64,000 nucleotides of DNA, taken from NCBI GenBank assembly GCA_022496805.1, contig CM040085.1:30099811-30163810 (forward strand), read 5' to 3'. The notes under the pieces were generated by a model. That model was given only the letters and a program-made list of their open reading frames with translations. It was not told the origin of the DNA and searched no databases. The translations under genes were made by a program, and so were the position numbers. Below are positions 33,721 to 45,992 of the stretch, piece after piece. How positions within the stretch are numbered: the first letter of the stretch is position 1; every line of letters begins with the position of its first letter. The stretch is from Pohlia nutans. Its lineage: Eukaryota; Streptophyta; Bryopsida; Bryales; Mniaceae.

Positions 33721-36584
33721 ATGGCCGGGATGGAGACGGACGACGGGCCCGCGCGGGTGGGCAGCAAGCGCAATTACTCGCGCTCGGGACACACGGCGGG
33801 GGCTGGAGGCGGAGGCGGTGGGCGCGCGCAGAGCTCGCAAGTGTGCCGGTTCTGGCAGGAGGGCCGATGCTACAAGGGCGAGGACTGCCAGTGGCTGCAT
33901 CCGGGGAGCGCTGGCACGACCGGGCGCGGCAGCTCCGCCGGGAATGGCAAGCGCGCGAACAACGTGTACGACCATCGGAACGACAGGGAGGGCGTTCGGG
34001 ACGCGAGGGAGCAGATCAACCAGGCGCACGCCGGTGCGGGCGGGTGGGGCTACGCCGGGGGAGGCGGGTTCTCGAGCGGCAGCCACCAGAACCAACAGCA
34101 GCAGCAGGGGCAGGGGCGGCAGCGGAACTCGTCGGCGCGATGGGGCAGGCGCGGCGGGAGCCGGGGCGGTCACGGGGGGCAGAGGGACGGGCGGGCTCAC
34201 GAGGGGGCCCGGGCGCTCGCGCCTGCGAAGCAGAAGGCGTGCACGTATTGGCTGAAGGGCAACTGCAACAGGGGCGAGAGCTGCAACTTTGTGCACGCGC
34301 ACACGACGGCCCCGGACGTGGAGATGAAGACTTTGCTGCTGGGGCACGAGAAGGCGATCCGGGCGATCGTGCTGCCGGAGGGGCACACGCAGCTGTACAC
34401 GGGCAGCCAGGACGAGTCGGTGCGCGTGTGGGACTGCGCGACGGGGCAATGCACGAACGTGGCGCCGATGGGCGGCGACGTGGGCGCGCTGATCTGCGCG
34501 GCGGGGTGGCTGTTCGTGGGGCTTCCGAACGAGGTGAAGGTAAGTGAAGGCGGATTGGGAAAGAATTGGGTGCTGTTGGATGTCCGGTTTCATTGTTGGA
34601 TGGCAATTTGGCAACAGGAGGATTTGCAATTTGGCAAGGTGATTGGAATTTGTTAGACGATCGGGATGGGAGATTGGACGAGGCATTTCGGGTGGCGATT
34701 AGGGCAAAGAAAGGGCGAGGCGATGGGGGGGAACGATGGGAGAGTGTTTTGGAGTGATGGATCGTGATTGGGGCGATTAGGGTTGTGGAGTGGAGGGGCG
34801 GATTTTGATTGGGGATGGTGAGTGACGGGTTGGCACCTGTGAATGGGAGTGGCAGGTATGGAACATGGCGACGTTGCAGCAGCAGAGTTTAGGCGGGCCG
34901 ACAGGGCAAGTGCACGCGCTGGCGGTGACGGAGGAGGGACTCCTGTTCGCGGGCACTCAGGTGAGAGCGCATCCATGGTTGCTGGTTTGGTAGTGTGCCC
35001 ATGTTGCATTGGAATGGAGGAGTGTGTGGAGTAGGGTGTTGCATTGGAATGGAGGAGTGTGTGGAGTAGTGTGTGAGAGGTGGTGGAGGATTGAGTTTTA
35101 GCAGTTTTGAGAGGGAAGATTGAATGGGGAGTCCGTGGGTGTGGCCGTGGACGTTGTTTGACACGGGGTTTTGTGCGGGCGTGGGATTGTGGCGGACAGG
35201 ATGGGACGATATTGGTTTGGCAGTTCAGTCCAGCGACGAACCAGTTCGAGCCAGCAGCATCCATGGTAGGGCACAGTGGCCCCGTGGTGACTCTGATGTT
35301 GATCGGGAGTCGGCTGTACTCGGGTTCCATGGACAAGACGATACGGGTGAGTGGGTGCAGGGGAACTTGGGGCGTCCTTCTGGATGCTGTAGATGGTTGG
35401 GTTGTGTTGTGCTGGGTGGAGTTGTGGGTGGACTCGCGCATGTTTGAGTACATGTGGAGTTGGATGTGGCGCTGTAGGTATCCTTGGTGGCATGGGAGGT
35501 AGTGGTATTGTGTGGCAGAATTAGGGGAGGACTGTGGAGCTGATGGTGATGGTGATGGTGATGTACAGGTGTGGGAGATCGCAAGCGTTCAGTGCGTGCA
35601 GATGCTGGAAGGGCACACGAATGTGGTGATGGATCTTTTGTGCTGGGACTCTTTTCTGCTGTCGTGTTCTTTGGACGGCACAGTGAAGGCAAGTGTGAAG
35701 CGGGCAAGCCATGTTGTGTTGTTGTTTTGGGTTTGCGACTGGGTAGCGGGACTGTCATTAGGAAGGGCGATGTTGGGGGCGGTGGTTTGGAGGGGTGAAG
35801 GGGTTGTTAGCTACGAGCAAGGTGTTGAAAAGGTTGTGCTGACAGATGTGGGATTGGGGTGCGTGCAGATTTGGGCCGTGAACACAGCAGGTCAGCTGGA
35901 GTTGACGTTCTCGTGTCCCGAGGAGGAGAATCCAGCGGATTCCCGCAGCGTGAGTGTTAAATCCCCGTGGTGTGACGTGGTTATATGAATGTAGTTATAG
36001 GCGTTGTGGGATTGTGTGGTGAGATGGGGTTGAGGCGTGGGAGCTGACGAGTGTGCGGATGCGTTGGTGTGTGTGTGCAGGGGACTTTGGCAGGTGCGTT
36101 GAAGATGTGTGGGTGCACAGACAGGGCTGGGAAGCCTGTGCTACTGGTGTCGTACAACGACAACACGGTCCGGCTGTACGACCTACCGACGTACGTGGGT
36201 GTGCTGCATTGGTAGCTGGGACAGGCGTGCTTGATGTTTTGTGGATGGAGTGTATTGGGAGGTTGATAGTGGGTTGTGATGGTGACTTTGGTTGGATGAG
36301 GATGGCATGTGGTGAGGAGCATCGTTACGTGGGGAAGAGGCCTGTGGCGTGTGTTGCATGGGAGTATTTGGGTTCGGGGGTGGCAATGGAAGGGTTGCTT
36401 TGGTGGTCGGTCTGAATGCAAAGTGGCGTGACTGTTTTGGCGTTGCAGGTTCAGTGAGCGTGGGCAGCTGTTTTCGAGGGAAGAGGTGCGTGCCCTGCAA
36501 GTGGGGCCGAACTATCTGGTGTTCTCAGGAGACAACAGCGGCGAGGTGAAGGTGTGGAGCTGGGTGGATCCCGTGGCGGAGTAG
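33721..36584 (+). CDS. ZFWD protein: two CCCH zinc fingers plus WD40 propeller, right-arm copy
   Basis: Seven exons: 33721-34539, 34856-34960, 35200-35346, 35569-35688, 35869-35949, 36081-36190, 36449-36584; 505 residues. The introns are GT-AG except intron 4, whose donor is GC (GTGAAG|gcaagt), a GC-AG intron. Zinc finger 1 is C42-x7-C50-x5-C56-x3-H60 and finger 2 is C174-x7-C182-x5-C188-x3-H192, separated by a Gly/Gln/Arg-rich linker. The WD40 part starts LLLGHEKAIRAIVLP and has repeats ending SVRVWD, TILVWQ, TIRVWE, TVKIWA, TVRLYD and VKVWSW, enough for a six- or seven-blade propeller. Family: plant ZFWD (CCCH/WD40) proteins, presumed RNA-associated. Start: the ATG follows a GC-rich leader and gives the usual length. 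Complete. Confidence 0.9.
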
Positions 36585-37257
36585 GTGGGCGCTTTGGATG
36601 GAGGAATGGGAACGCGAGTCTCAGCTGAACGAGGAGTGGGTGCTTAGGTGTGGAGCACTGCGTTGATGTGGTGATGGATGGGGTGGAGGAGAATGAGTAG
36701 TGATGAGTTCAGATGACTCCACGATTTGGGAACGCAGAGATAGGGAGCTGAGGTAGATATGAGCGTGTGCTGGAAGCTGGTGCCATATAATGGCAGTCGA
36801 CCAAGACGCATTGAGAGAAGAATTTGTACAGACCGTGGGCTCGGGGGTGGGAAGGGCTGGGTCTTGAGGATGGCCGGGTTCTTCCACGGTTGGGTGGCGA
36901 GTCACATTGGGTTAGGAGAGTTGGTCGACGCAGAGGTGACGGTGGCGCAGCGGAGGAGTGTTGCGTAGGTAGGAGCGGTGGTGAGCATGGAGAATGATCG
37001 ACGGCCAGGGTGGCCGAAATTGGTCACCGTGGGCTGTGTGTGTTCGATCCGAGAGATGTGGCATTTATATGTATTTTTTGCATTGTTACGATGACGGAAG
37101 TGGAGTGCCGAAAGATGGCAGTTCCATAATTTATGTAAGCCAGGTGGACGTGGGTTCAGGATGTGATGCGTGAAATGCGGGGCGGACAGAAAAAACGGCT
37201 TGCGTTGGATGCTTGGATGTCAGTAGAGTGCTCATAATTCCAATGATTTGGCCTGGG

Positions 37258-38972
37258 CAAGTTTAAATGCAATTAAGAATTTGAGTGATCCAAGCATCAT
37301 GAATTGCTTTAGTTATATGCCAGATGTTACATTCTTCTTGGTCTGTGATGGCAAGCTTTTGTTGTAGTCCTTGCTAGAGTTTACATTCCAAGTTAATTGG
37401 ATCCTACAGATCCTTGATGTGTTGAGAGCCATATCTTGCCAATACCGCATGTCTCGTTGTCGTGAATCGAAAAGTCCCGCTGAAAGAAATTGTTGTCCAC
37501 CATATACCTGAGCCCAATACCTGATCTGCATTTGTCGGCTGGGTTGCAACTAAATGCGGTATAAGATTTTCCCATGCATGAATGGTGTGGTTCTAAATGT
37601 TGGTATCCTGATGTGAGTGAAACCGAGGTAAGAGAAGCCATTGGATTGAATTCGGCAAGTTGTCTCTCCTCTTTAGAGATAATCGTTGCAGCCTGTGGCG
37701 TAGTAGTTTTTGCAAATTTGACTTGTCGGGTGAAACGGGGCTTGCACCATCCACTTGGCTAATAATGCTTTGAGAGCGTCTTCAGGCCCAACTATATTCA
37801 ATCCATCGCATTGTTGTTTGACGCATTTGTTGTCTCACCTAACGCAAATCGCCGTTTTGGAGCTCTTGTTCGCCCATAGATAGTTAGGTGCCCTTTGATT
37901 GAATCTGATCATTTTGACAATGTCTAAAGATCTTGTCCAAATACTTGAGAAAAACCACAAGGTGGATAACAACACCTAATTGATAATGAGTACCATACCC
38001 GCTAAGTTGAGATGTACAGAGACCTAATATTTGAGTTTTTTTTTGTGAATTCGGTTAAACAAAAATTGATCAATATCAGAGGTTTGCACGGAAATACCAA
38101 AAGGGATTCCAAGTAGTTGATCCAACTTGGGCTCACGGACAAAATAAGTTAATGTCTAGCCCATGTCTAGTTTTAGGACCACCATATCTTGAGCTAAAGT
38201 CTTGGCCCATTCAATAGTCTCATATTGAACCATAACGTTATCCTAGGTTGACAGAAAACCTGCTTTGGTTTCCAAATATAACGCCTGGGAGCAATGGTTG
38301 CAACTGTCTCTGGAGAGTGTTTGCAACGATTTTATAATCAATGTTAAGTAGAGTGATAGGACAGCAATTTCCGAGTTCTTCTTTCTCACCCTCTTTGAAC
38401 AACAATGCAGTACAATCAATCCATCCGTGATGCCTTGTGGGAAACTATGTTGGGTGATAGAATGCTCCACCATCTGCACAAACTTCTCTCTATCTGTGAA
38501 CTGCCACAATTTTGCGTAAAGGAGTACGGATAAGTTGCAGTAGACTCTACATGGCTTTTTTGGATTCCGAGGTTTTTTTGGTCTGCACAGAATAATCTAG
38601 AATAGAAGTCTAGGCATATTTTTCTAAAGAAACTTTGTCAGTGACCACTATGGCGTCGGCCACACAAAGTCTGGTGATGGTTGTGGACGCCGGCCGTTTT
38701 TGGACAACTAAAAAGAACCCTTTGGACACAATGTGCCCTTTCCATTGCTACTTGACTCTCCTTCTACTTGAATCTGAGTCTCATCTGTGAGAGTCTCATC
38801 GTTGCCAGTGGCCGCAACATGTTTACAATATCTCCTGTAAAACGAAGTGACTTCCAGTAGTTTGTAGGGAAAGAGCTATCTTGCGGAAAATCACGCCAAC
38901 GTTGTTCCATCTGCACACGAGGTTTGTCCAGAGAAATGTGTTTATTTGCTATCGACTTCGTCAGCAAGGAGT
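37258..38972 (-). pseudogene. decayed L1-type LINE, right-arm copy
   Basis: Mirror of 22166-23880, with the same stops and frameshifts and the same readable fragments (PITLLNIDYKIV and others). It shows that the LINE was already dead before the arms were duplicated or last homogenised. Confidence 0.6.
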
Positions 38973-40660
38973 TTGTTTGAGTTTGATTGTTAGCCTAAGA
39001 GAACCGACCAAGGGACTATTCATGAACAATGCTTGTCAGAAATTGCTGTTAATATTGGATGCAAACTCTACTCAAACACCTATTCAATTCCTCTTCTGCT
39101 TTTGAATAACTCTATTGTTCATATTGAAACTAGGTGTCTAACCATATAAGGCGTTTATAGGGGCAACTTCAATTGTTCATTCTAAAATGTGCATACTCAA
39201 AGCATGCAAGCAAAGAAATTTTGACCCTCAATATCTTTACTAAATGAAACAATCTCTTTGTCTTGTAGTACATGATCTGAATTTCAAAAAGCCTATACTC
39301 ATCTTCTAACTCCTAGCGGTTTGTGCTTTGTAAGCATTTAAAAATCTAACATACTTCAGTTGGTGTATTGTTTTTTGATGATTACGAATACGATAGGAAT
39401 CCTCAACTCTTGAATTTGATATCAAATCGAAACTCTTATGATTATCTTTGAAATAAAACTCACTCATCTTTTAATCCTCAAAGCTGTGCACGCAAGTGAA
39501 GCAATGAGTGATTATCAAAATTTATCTGAAATGTGGTGATCGAAGACCTTGAAGCATGCATGCAACAGGAGATTGTCACCCGCTCACTTCCACGCATCCA
39601 CACTCATAGGGACTCGAAATCTACTAGGTTACTTTTCTACTCTCACGGGAATGGGGGTTGAATACTACTCAAAGATTATATATTTATTATGTATAGGATA
39701 GAAATTAAATTTAAAATTCGAGATAAAAATATTTGAATTGAAATTGAAATTGAATTTAAATTAAATTAATATTGATACGTTTAGATGTTTTGTAGATATT
39801 ATGAAGACATAAGCTGTTGACCCACATTGGTGGCCCATCCGGCATTGTGACAACTCTATGAAAAAGAAGGTCATTCGTAAGAAAGATGAGCATTTATGAA
39901 CATCATACCTTATATAAATTACAAAAGAACCATGTCTTATATATAGTAAAGCTACGATTTTTTTTTTTATCTCAAGGTAAGAACCCTCAGTCACCGGACA
40001 CATTTTAACCGGGCACTTTGACAAATTTCATCTACAAATTATCAATATCTTGTTGGTAATGGAATTACAAAATAATTTTGAATTTTAATCTTCAAAATTT
40101 ATAAAAAAAATATTGATGATAGCAATCATAGATCTAACAGCATGGATAGATCGAAAATTCATAGTGTACAACTTTTATTCATACATCAAGTTCAAAACAT
40201 CCCTTTTAGTTGCATATTATAATGTATCTTTGCAAAACTGCCCAATTTAGATAGGGATGTGGGCATTTAGGGGCTAAAAGGCAGTGAAAACAAATTTTAG
40301 CCCCTTTTTTTTTGACCACTCACAATGCAATGCATTGTAAGAGTGATTCAAACCTAGAACGTCTCCAATGTTGTAGAAGCTTCCTCAAATCTCACTTAAG
40401 TTCCCAAGGGGGAATCTCCAAGTGCGCCCACACCAACCACATGCTCTCCCAAAACAAGTGGTCGGACTCCTTGTGAGGGAATGTGATAAAAAATTCTATT
40501 TCAAGGGTGAAAAGAGTGTGTAGCAGACAAGCTACCCTATCTCAACTATACAGATAACACTCTTCTTGACACTCTTTTTAACATGCCAAGTTCGACACTT
40601 TTGACATTAGAAAAAAAAAAGTTTTGTCACTTTGTGGTGTGTACTCCGGAATGACCTTAA
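38973..40660. other. non-coding core of the right arm
   Basis: Mirror of 20478-22165. Includes the truncated TTAA-type MITE at about 40018-40276. Nothing else recognised. Confidence 0.4.
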
Positions 40661-40679
40661 ACTACCTAGGTGACAGCTG

Positions 40680-41025
40680 GAAGTAGGTTCTCCTTTGGTG
40701 TGCTCATTAGCGCCAACGTGGGCGGCGGTTCGATTCTAGTCGGATGCACGTCATGAGGGCTAATACCTGCTTGTTTGATAGGAATCCCAAGCGTGACGGG
40801 AATTACTCCCAGACCTTATGTTTACGGTGGGGGCATCGCTCTTAGTTGGAAATGATTAGGAGCATAGGATCTAATCCAAATTTTGCAAGAAGGAAATTCC
40901 AAAAAAAATCACCCGCGGGGGAGCACTGGAAATGTGCTCTCTTTGTTCTCAATGTAATCTGTTATTGTGCAATGGAAATAAAGCATCCATTTGTTTCAAA
41001 ATGAAAAAAAAAAAAAAAAAAAAAA
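40680..41025 (+). mobile_element. SINE-like retroposed sequence, right arm
   Basis: B-box-like GGTTCGATTCT at 40727-40737, an A-box-like stretch about 25 bp upstream, AATAAA at 40976-40981 and a 22-bp A tail at 41004-41025. It is the partner of 20113-20458, whose tail is 11 A. It could also be the 3' end of a LINE. Confidence 0.45.
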
Positions 41026-41349
41026 CAAGAATTTTTACTATATTTCTTGAACACATTTTACTATTTTAGGGTTTAAAAAAAAATTGTGAAAACAAAGAAC
41101 TTGCGAGAGATCAAATTTGCATAGGGATAAAAAACAAGTTTCCCAAATGGGAAACGCGGACAAATTTCCCACAATTGTAACTTTCCGAGATAAAAAATAC
41201 ACTACAATCATGCGAGGAACGTTACAATTGTGGGAAATTTGTCCCGCTTCCCATATGAAATCCCATGTGGGAATGTCTTTATCTCTCCCTGTATAAACAA
41301 CACCCTAATTTGGTAGTGTGATCATATCTGTAGGTACTGAGTGAGGGGG

Positions 41350-41586
41350 TTAACTCCTAAAGGACCATAAGGCCACCAAGTGGCTCCTGTTTTTTTCAGT
41401 AATTTTGAGTAGGTTTTATGTAGATTCTTTTTTGTTAATTTAAAAAAAAAAAATCAACATATATGTAATATTCATCACTAATTCCAGTGATATAAAATTT
41501 AGTCCCATTCAAATTATAATTTTCACTGTATGATCGTTTAATCTTGTCATTTTAAAACCATGAATCTTTGGCCCTTTAGGGGTTAC
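41350..41586. mobile_element. TTAA-flanked MITE, GGACCAA subfamily, right arm
   Basis: Starts TTAACTCCTAAAGGACCA and ends GGCCCTTTAGGGGTTAC; mirror of 19551-19789. One edge has mutated from TTAA to TTAC. Confidence 0.7.
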
Positions 41587-42149
41587 TGTGCAAACACAAG
41601 CGGGATGCCCAACAGGTTCACAAAACCGCATGACTGATATTTATGTATATAAAGCAGACGCTTAAGCAGCGGCTTCAATTCCGCAACTTCATTCTGCATG
41701 GCTGCCTACCATACCGACACATAATCATGCATCAAATAGGGCATTAATAATTAAATGAGAGAAAGAAAGCAGACACTTTCCGTATGATTCTCCAGCTGCA
41801 TCGATCCTTGTCTGAAAAATCTGCAGCAACATGCATAAGGCTCTTTGATTCGGCCCAGTCGTGGCTTCAATAGCTTGTGTCAACTGCCATACATCTACTA
41901 CACTTACACAAATTCTGAATGACTTCAAGAGCAACTGAGTGTGGAAAGATCTTTTTCAGAATCTGAATACTTTATGATTGGAGGACCAAGTGCCGAGTGG
42001 CTATTGCAAAGCGAGAAACTTAATCAAACAGCCACTGCTTCCTGCAAATGAAAATCATACTAACTTCCTGTAATTTCCAACACAGTTTACACATGCTAGT
42101 GAGATTGTTTGATCGATGCTAGATAGCTAATGATCGATCCAGATGACAG

Positions 42150-42590
42150 TCACGAGCATGTCACCTTAGCAGATTTTAACGTCAACGGCTGTTTCATTAT
42201 CTCACTATACTGGAATGTGACGGTCTCCACTTTTCCGCCGTTGTTGACAATGCACGTCCCGGCGTTTGCGTCCAGACGCTTGAACGAGTTGGGATTCACC
42301 AGAGTTGCAGAATGAAACTGACCGCACTGAACTACCTCTTGGGAAATCATGCACTGAGGATTCTTGCACAAGTTCGTGATCTGAACTTCCCAGATGGGAA
42401 TTCCCACTCCCGAGGCCTCTCCCTGCTGGATGCTGATGTCTCCCGGGCCGCACATGGATCCCTGCGGAATGTCGGCGACGGTGAGATCGGCAGGTGCTGT
42501 GAACTTGCCGATTGTCGGCCGGCCCGCCTCGCAGAGCATGAGGATGGCGAGCAACACGAAGCCAGTTACAATTACCTTGAACGACGCCAT
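42150..42590 (-). CDS. TPD1-like secreted cysteine-rich protein, copy 3 (intact, right arm)
   Basis: 146 residues, uninterrupted. Signal peptide MASFKVIVTGFVLLAILMLC, then a short GRPTIGKFTAPADL linker and the TPD1 domain: CGPGDISIQQG, GIPIWEVQITNLC, CMISQEVVQCGQFHSATLVN, FKRLDANAGTC, VNNGGKVETVTFQYSEI, ending VTCS. Start at the ATG just after the 5'-UTR intron acceptor (ttgttgcag). An in-frame ATG 45 bases upstream lies in that intron. Presumed secreted ligand for an EMS1-type receptor kinase. The upstream TATA box (43135-43143) and palindrome (43154-43201) match those of copy 2. It is the working counterpart of the nonsense-mutated left-arm gene. Confidence 0.87.
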   Translation of the reverse strand: MASFKVIVTGFVLLAILMLCEAGRPTIGKFTAPADLTVADIPQGSMCGPGDISIQQGEASGVGIPIWEVQITNLCKNPQCMISQEVVQCGQFHSATLVNPNSFKRLDANAGTCIVNNGGKVETVTFQYSEIMKQPLTLKSAKVTCS

Positions 42591-43134
42591 CGATACGAGA
42601 TCGATCGAATCCTGCAACAACAAAAAGGCCCACAATCATACAGAGAATCAATGAAGAAATTGGAAGTCACGAGAACTGTAGCAAGACTTGCAACTAATCT
42701 AAACATCATGCCTTCAAGAATTATATCACGCGGATCTGACAAAATAACGAGAACCAGTCGAAGGTAAGACATCTGGTGTTTTTCAACTCTTTTTCTAGAT
42801 TCGTGATGAGGTTGGAACTATGATCCAGTACCCTGACGATCAGTCGATCAGCCAGAAACGGAAAAAGCAACACGATTTGCAATGCATGGGCAAAGGATCA
42901 AACGCATGCATGAATGCAGAGGTACAATTAAATTGTTTACACTTACTTTAATTTGGCTGCATAGTATGAAAAGCAAGTGATGCAAGTAGAAGTGTTGGAC
43001 GTACAAGTAGACAGACAATCTGGGGTGAGCAACAGTTGCCGCAGAGCAGGAGCTTTTTGGTGACTGGAAAGAGAGGCCGAGGGACCGTCAACCTGTTGCA
43101 CCAAAGAAAGTGAAAGAATGCGCCTCTGGTAAGT

Positions 43135-43143
43135 CTTTTATAA
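43135..43143 (-). promoter_or_regulatory. TATA box of TPD1-like copy 3
   Basis: ttataaaag on the minus strand, followed about 10 bp upstream by the palindrome at 43154-43201. Confidence 0.55.
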
Positions 43144-43153
43144 GTATCCTGGA

Positions 43154-43201
43154 ATGGTCTCGGTGGGATAACAACATCGTTGTCATCCCACCGAGACCAT
43201 T
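43154..43201. promoter_or_regulatory. promoter palindrome upstream of TPD1-like copy 3
   Basis: Same structure as 17835-17881, with the single arm mismatch retained, directly upstream of the TATA box. Confidence 0.6.
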
Positions 43202-43343
43202 TCATTACGTTGCTGCCAATTATAAAAATATAATTTGCACCCGTTGTGGATTATAAAATTATAATATGTCCCTCATATTGAGGCCCAAATATAAAAAGAA
43301 TTCTACCAAATACAAAAATAGTGGTAATTGCTCTTTACATCTA

Positions 43344-43582
43344 TTAATCCTTGAAGGACCAAGGATTCATGGTTTTAAAATGTCAAATTCAATTGATCAT
43401 ATTGTGAAAAATACAATTCAGATGAGACCAATTTTTATATCATCAGAATCAGTGAAGAACATTGCATGTGTCGGTCAAAAAATAAATAAATCTGAACAAA
43501 AAGGAGTGCACACAGGACCTACTCAAAACTACTGAAAAACACATGAGGCCCAATATGGGCTTCTTGGTCCTTTAGAGGTTAA
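43344..43582. mobile_element. TTAA-flanked MITE, GGACCAA subfamily, right arm
   Basis: Starts TTAATCCTTGAAGGACCAA and ends TTGGTCCTTTAGAGGTTAA; mirror of 17453-17691. Confidence 0.75.
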
Positions 43583-43689
43583 TTGGGAGGTTCTTGTTGC
43601 CTTTCGTTGCCATTACAAATATTGAGGCCTTGAGGGTACCAAAGGGTATCAGGTTTTAACTCTTGGAGTTTTTAGGTGTATGCTTTTCA

Positions 43690-43915
43690 AGTTAAGGTTG
43701 TCATAATGGGCATGTTCGAGTCATGGGGTAGATTTGAGTCATGGGACACATTCGTGCATTTTATTGTCCATAGGATGCGGACGGGCGGATGGAACGGTCT
43801 AATTACCTTCAAAAAAAATTAGGGTTTTAGGTACATAAATACATTTAAATTTTATGAATATGCCTTCAATATCCCATAATTTACTTGAATATTTTCTAAT
43901 AATTTGACATCCTAT
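43690..43915. mobile_element. GGTTGTCAT-ended element, right arm
   Basis: Starts aggttgtcataatggg and ends tttgacatcct; mirror of 17127-17341. Contains the family word cggacgggcgg. Confidence 0.4.
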
Positions 43916-44575
43916 GGACCAGGAGCTTGCATGCCAACTCTTTGGCTTCAAAGCTATATGTTTGGACTATGTCCAAGAAGGCAATCTGCTTGCTATTGAT
44001 ATTTAACTAATTATGGACTTTTAAAAGTCCAGAAATAATATTGAATGTATCCGCCAAGGCGCCGACAAAATTAAAAAACAGATTTTAAAAGTGAAAAATG
44101 TCCACATGCAGACTTTTTTGCTTCAGAAAAATTCAAAACAATGAATATTAGCCTATAGATAGGTCACAGAATTTATTTTTGGTGCAAAAAAAAAATTAAA
44201 AAAATCAAAATATTTTTTCTCTCAAAAGTGTCGGCCGGCAGCCGACATAATCCAGCTACCCACCGATAAAAGTTTCAATTGTCCAGAATTGAGCATTTTC
44301 TACAATATTTTGCAAATTGTTGAGAATTTGTCATTTCGTCCAGAATTAGTTAAATATCTGTTTTGCGCCAAGAGGCATCAATTTTGTCCTAAATGCTCAA
44401 TGTCGGCCTAAGGTGCGTGCTAAGGGCAATGCGTGGCTGAACCCAGACGATGACCCTGAATTCCACATGAAAGGCCTCTTCACGCATGAGCCTGAGCATC
44501 CATTGGAGTCCTTGCTAATCATCGTAGTTAGAGAAGACGCAGCCGCTGCAGTGGAGTGATACTAGCTAGATTTCA
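43916..44575 (+). pseudogene. coding relic of unknown family, right arm, broken by a MITE
   Basis: DNA matches the open relic at 16842-17123 (CQLFGFKAI, then NVGLRC). It carries an in-frame stop, a one-base deletion and a 372-bp insertion (43989-44360), so it cannot encode the protein. Confidence 0.45.
43989..44360. mobile_element. MITE inserted into the right-arm coding relic
   Basis: Absent from the left arm at the corresponding site. Inverted ends atatttaactaattatggac and gtccagaattagttaaatat match at about 18 of 20 positions. Possible ATCTG duplication. It dates after the arms separated. Class uncertain. Confidence 0.6.
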
Positions 44576-45992
44576 AAGTGCCAAAACGCATTCGGTGATG
44601 GGGTTCAATGATGTTCATGGAAATTACAATTGCTTAATTATACGGATTGGTTCTTCATGTGGATCCTACATACTTTATGAAAGCGTTCTCTGAATCAAAT
44701 ACGTAGATGTCATCCTATTACAGTTACAGTACAGTGTGCGATCGGCAGGAGAGAGTGAAGAATGTGCAATTTAGAGAGGAAGTTGATTATTCTATGATCA
44801 ACAAGGAATTGCACAATAGGATACTATGTAATCATGTGAGGTGAGACTTTGAATCTTCATTGTTGTGTTGCAATAATACGAGTTCTTGAAGCACATCGTG
44901 AATCTGAACCCATGTTCTAAGGTGATGGATGTCATAAGGGGGAGAATCCCTTCCTCAATGTACTCTTCGTTGTTTTGACAAATGTGGAGTGTATGCGCAA
45001 CATGGTAACTTTGAGATTTCACAAGGAGATTATTTTGTTTCCTACCTAGTAAAATAAAACAATTTACTAACAACTTTACCATCAATTTAATGCTATAATA
45101 GCACATGACATAATCTAGGAAACACACTACCATCTCTACATTTCAAAATTAGTGAATGACAAATCAATTAATGACAAATGTAGTAATTGACAAATTTACT
45201 AAGTGACACATGTAGAATACTAGACCCTCTTCTCTACCACATACATTTATTAAATGAATGGTTCTTCCTCATGTAGGGCTTCAGGCTACTTTTGAAAGGC
45301 TTTCTTGTGTCAACTTTATTTTTCTCTCTCACATAAACCTTCAATTTTGAGTACATCAAATCCACATCAATCAACCCAAATTCATTCATAACAATGATTT
45401 CTACAGTAGCCACAAAGTATACCACTCACTCAATGCTACTTATCTTCTTCGAGTTGTCACTTGCTTTTGAGATAGCATCAACTTTCTTCTTAATTGTGGA
45501 AATTGCTGCAACTGGCACACTACCAACCACAAGCTCACCATCATCCACCATCTGCATAATTAGAGAATAATTTTAATAGGTGAAATAATAAATGGCAATA
45601 ACCAATTTACCCCCCCCCAGGTGAATTAAAAGCTAAGTAAATTTAAAGACTTACACCTTAATTCTGGAGTAGAACTATAACAGTCCCCATAGCTTGTTGA
45701 GTGGATGTTGAGCTTTATGAGACAGGTGAAATTTGATAGTAAACTGTCAAGAGACCCATGTAGATACTTTTGGTAATTCAACCAATTAGAAGCAACAAAG
45801 ATACATATATACATATTTCATTTTGTGAAATACTGTCAATAAACTCAAAGCATTCCAAATAAGGAGAGTTCAATAATGACACATGACTTGACCTTTCAAG
45901 CTTTCGTAATACAAACCGGGTTTTTTTTGGGCACTGTAGAAGTGCTCCATGCATGCAATGGAGGGTGGTCCCTCTGGATTTTAACCACGACA

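Noticed and set aside
40727..40737. tRNA gene, from the GGTTCGATTCT box
   Set aside because: No cloverleaf can be drawn around it; the A-box is weak and a poly(A) tail follows, so SINE-like is the better reading.
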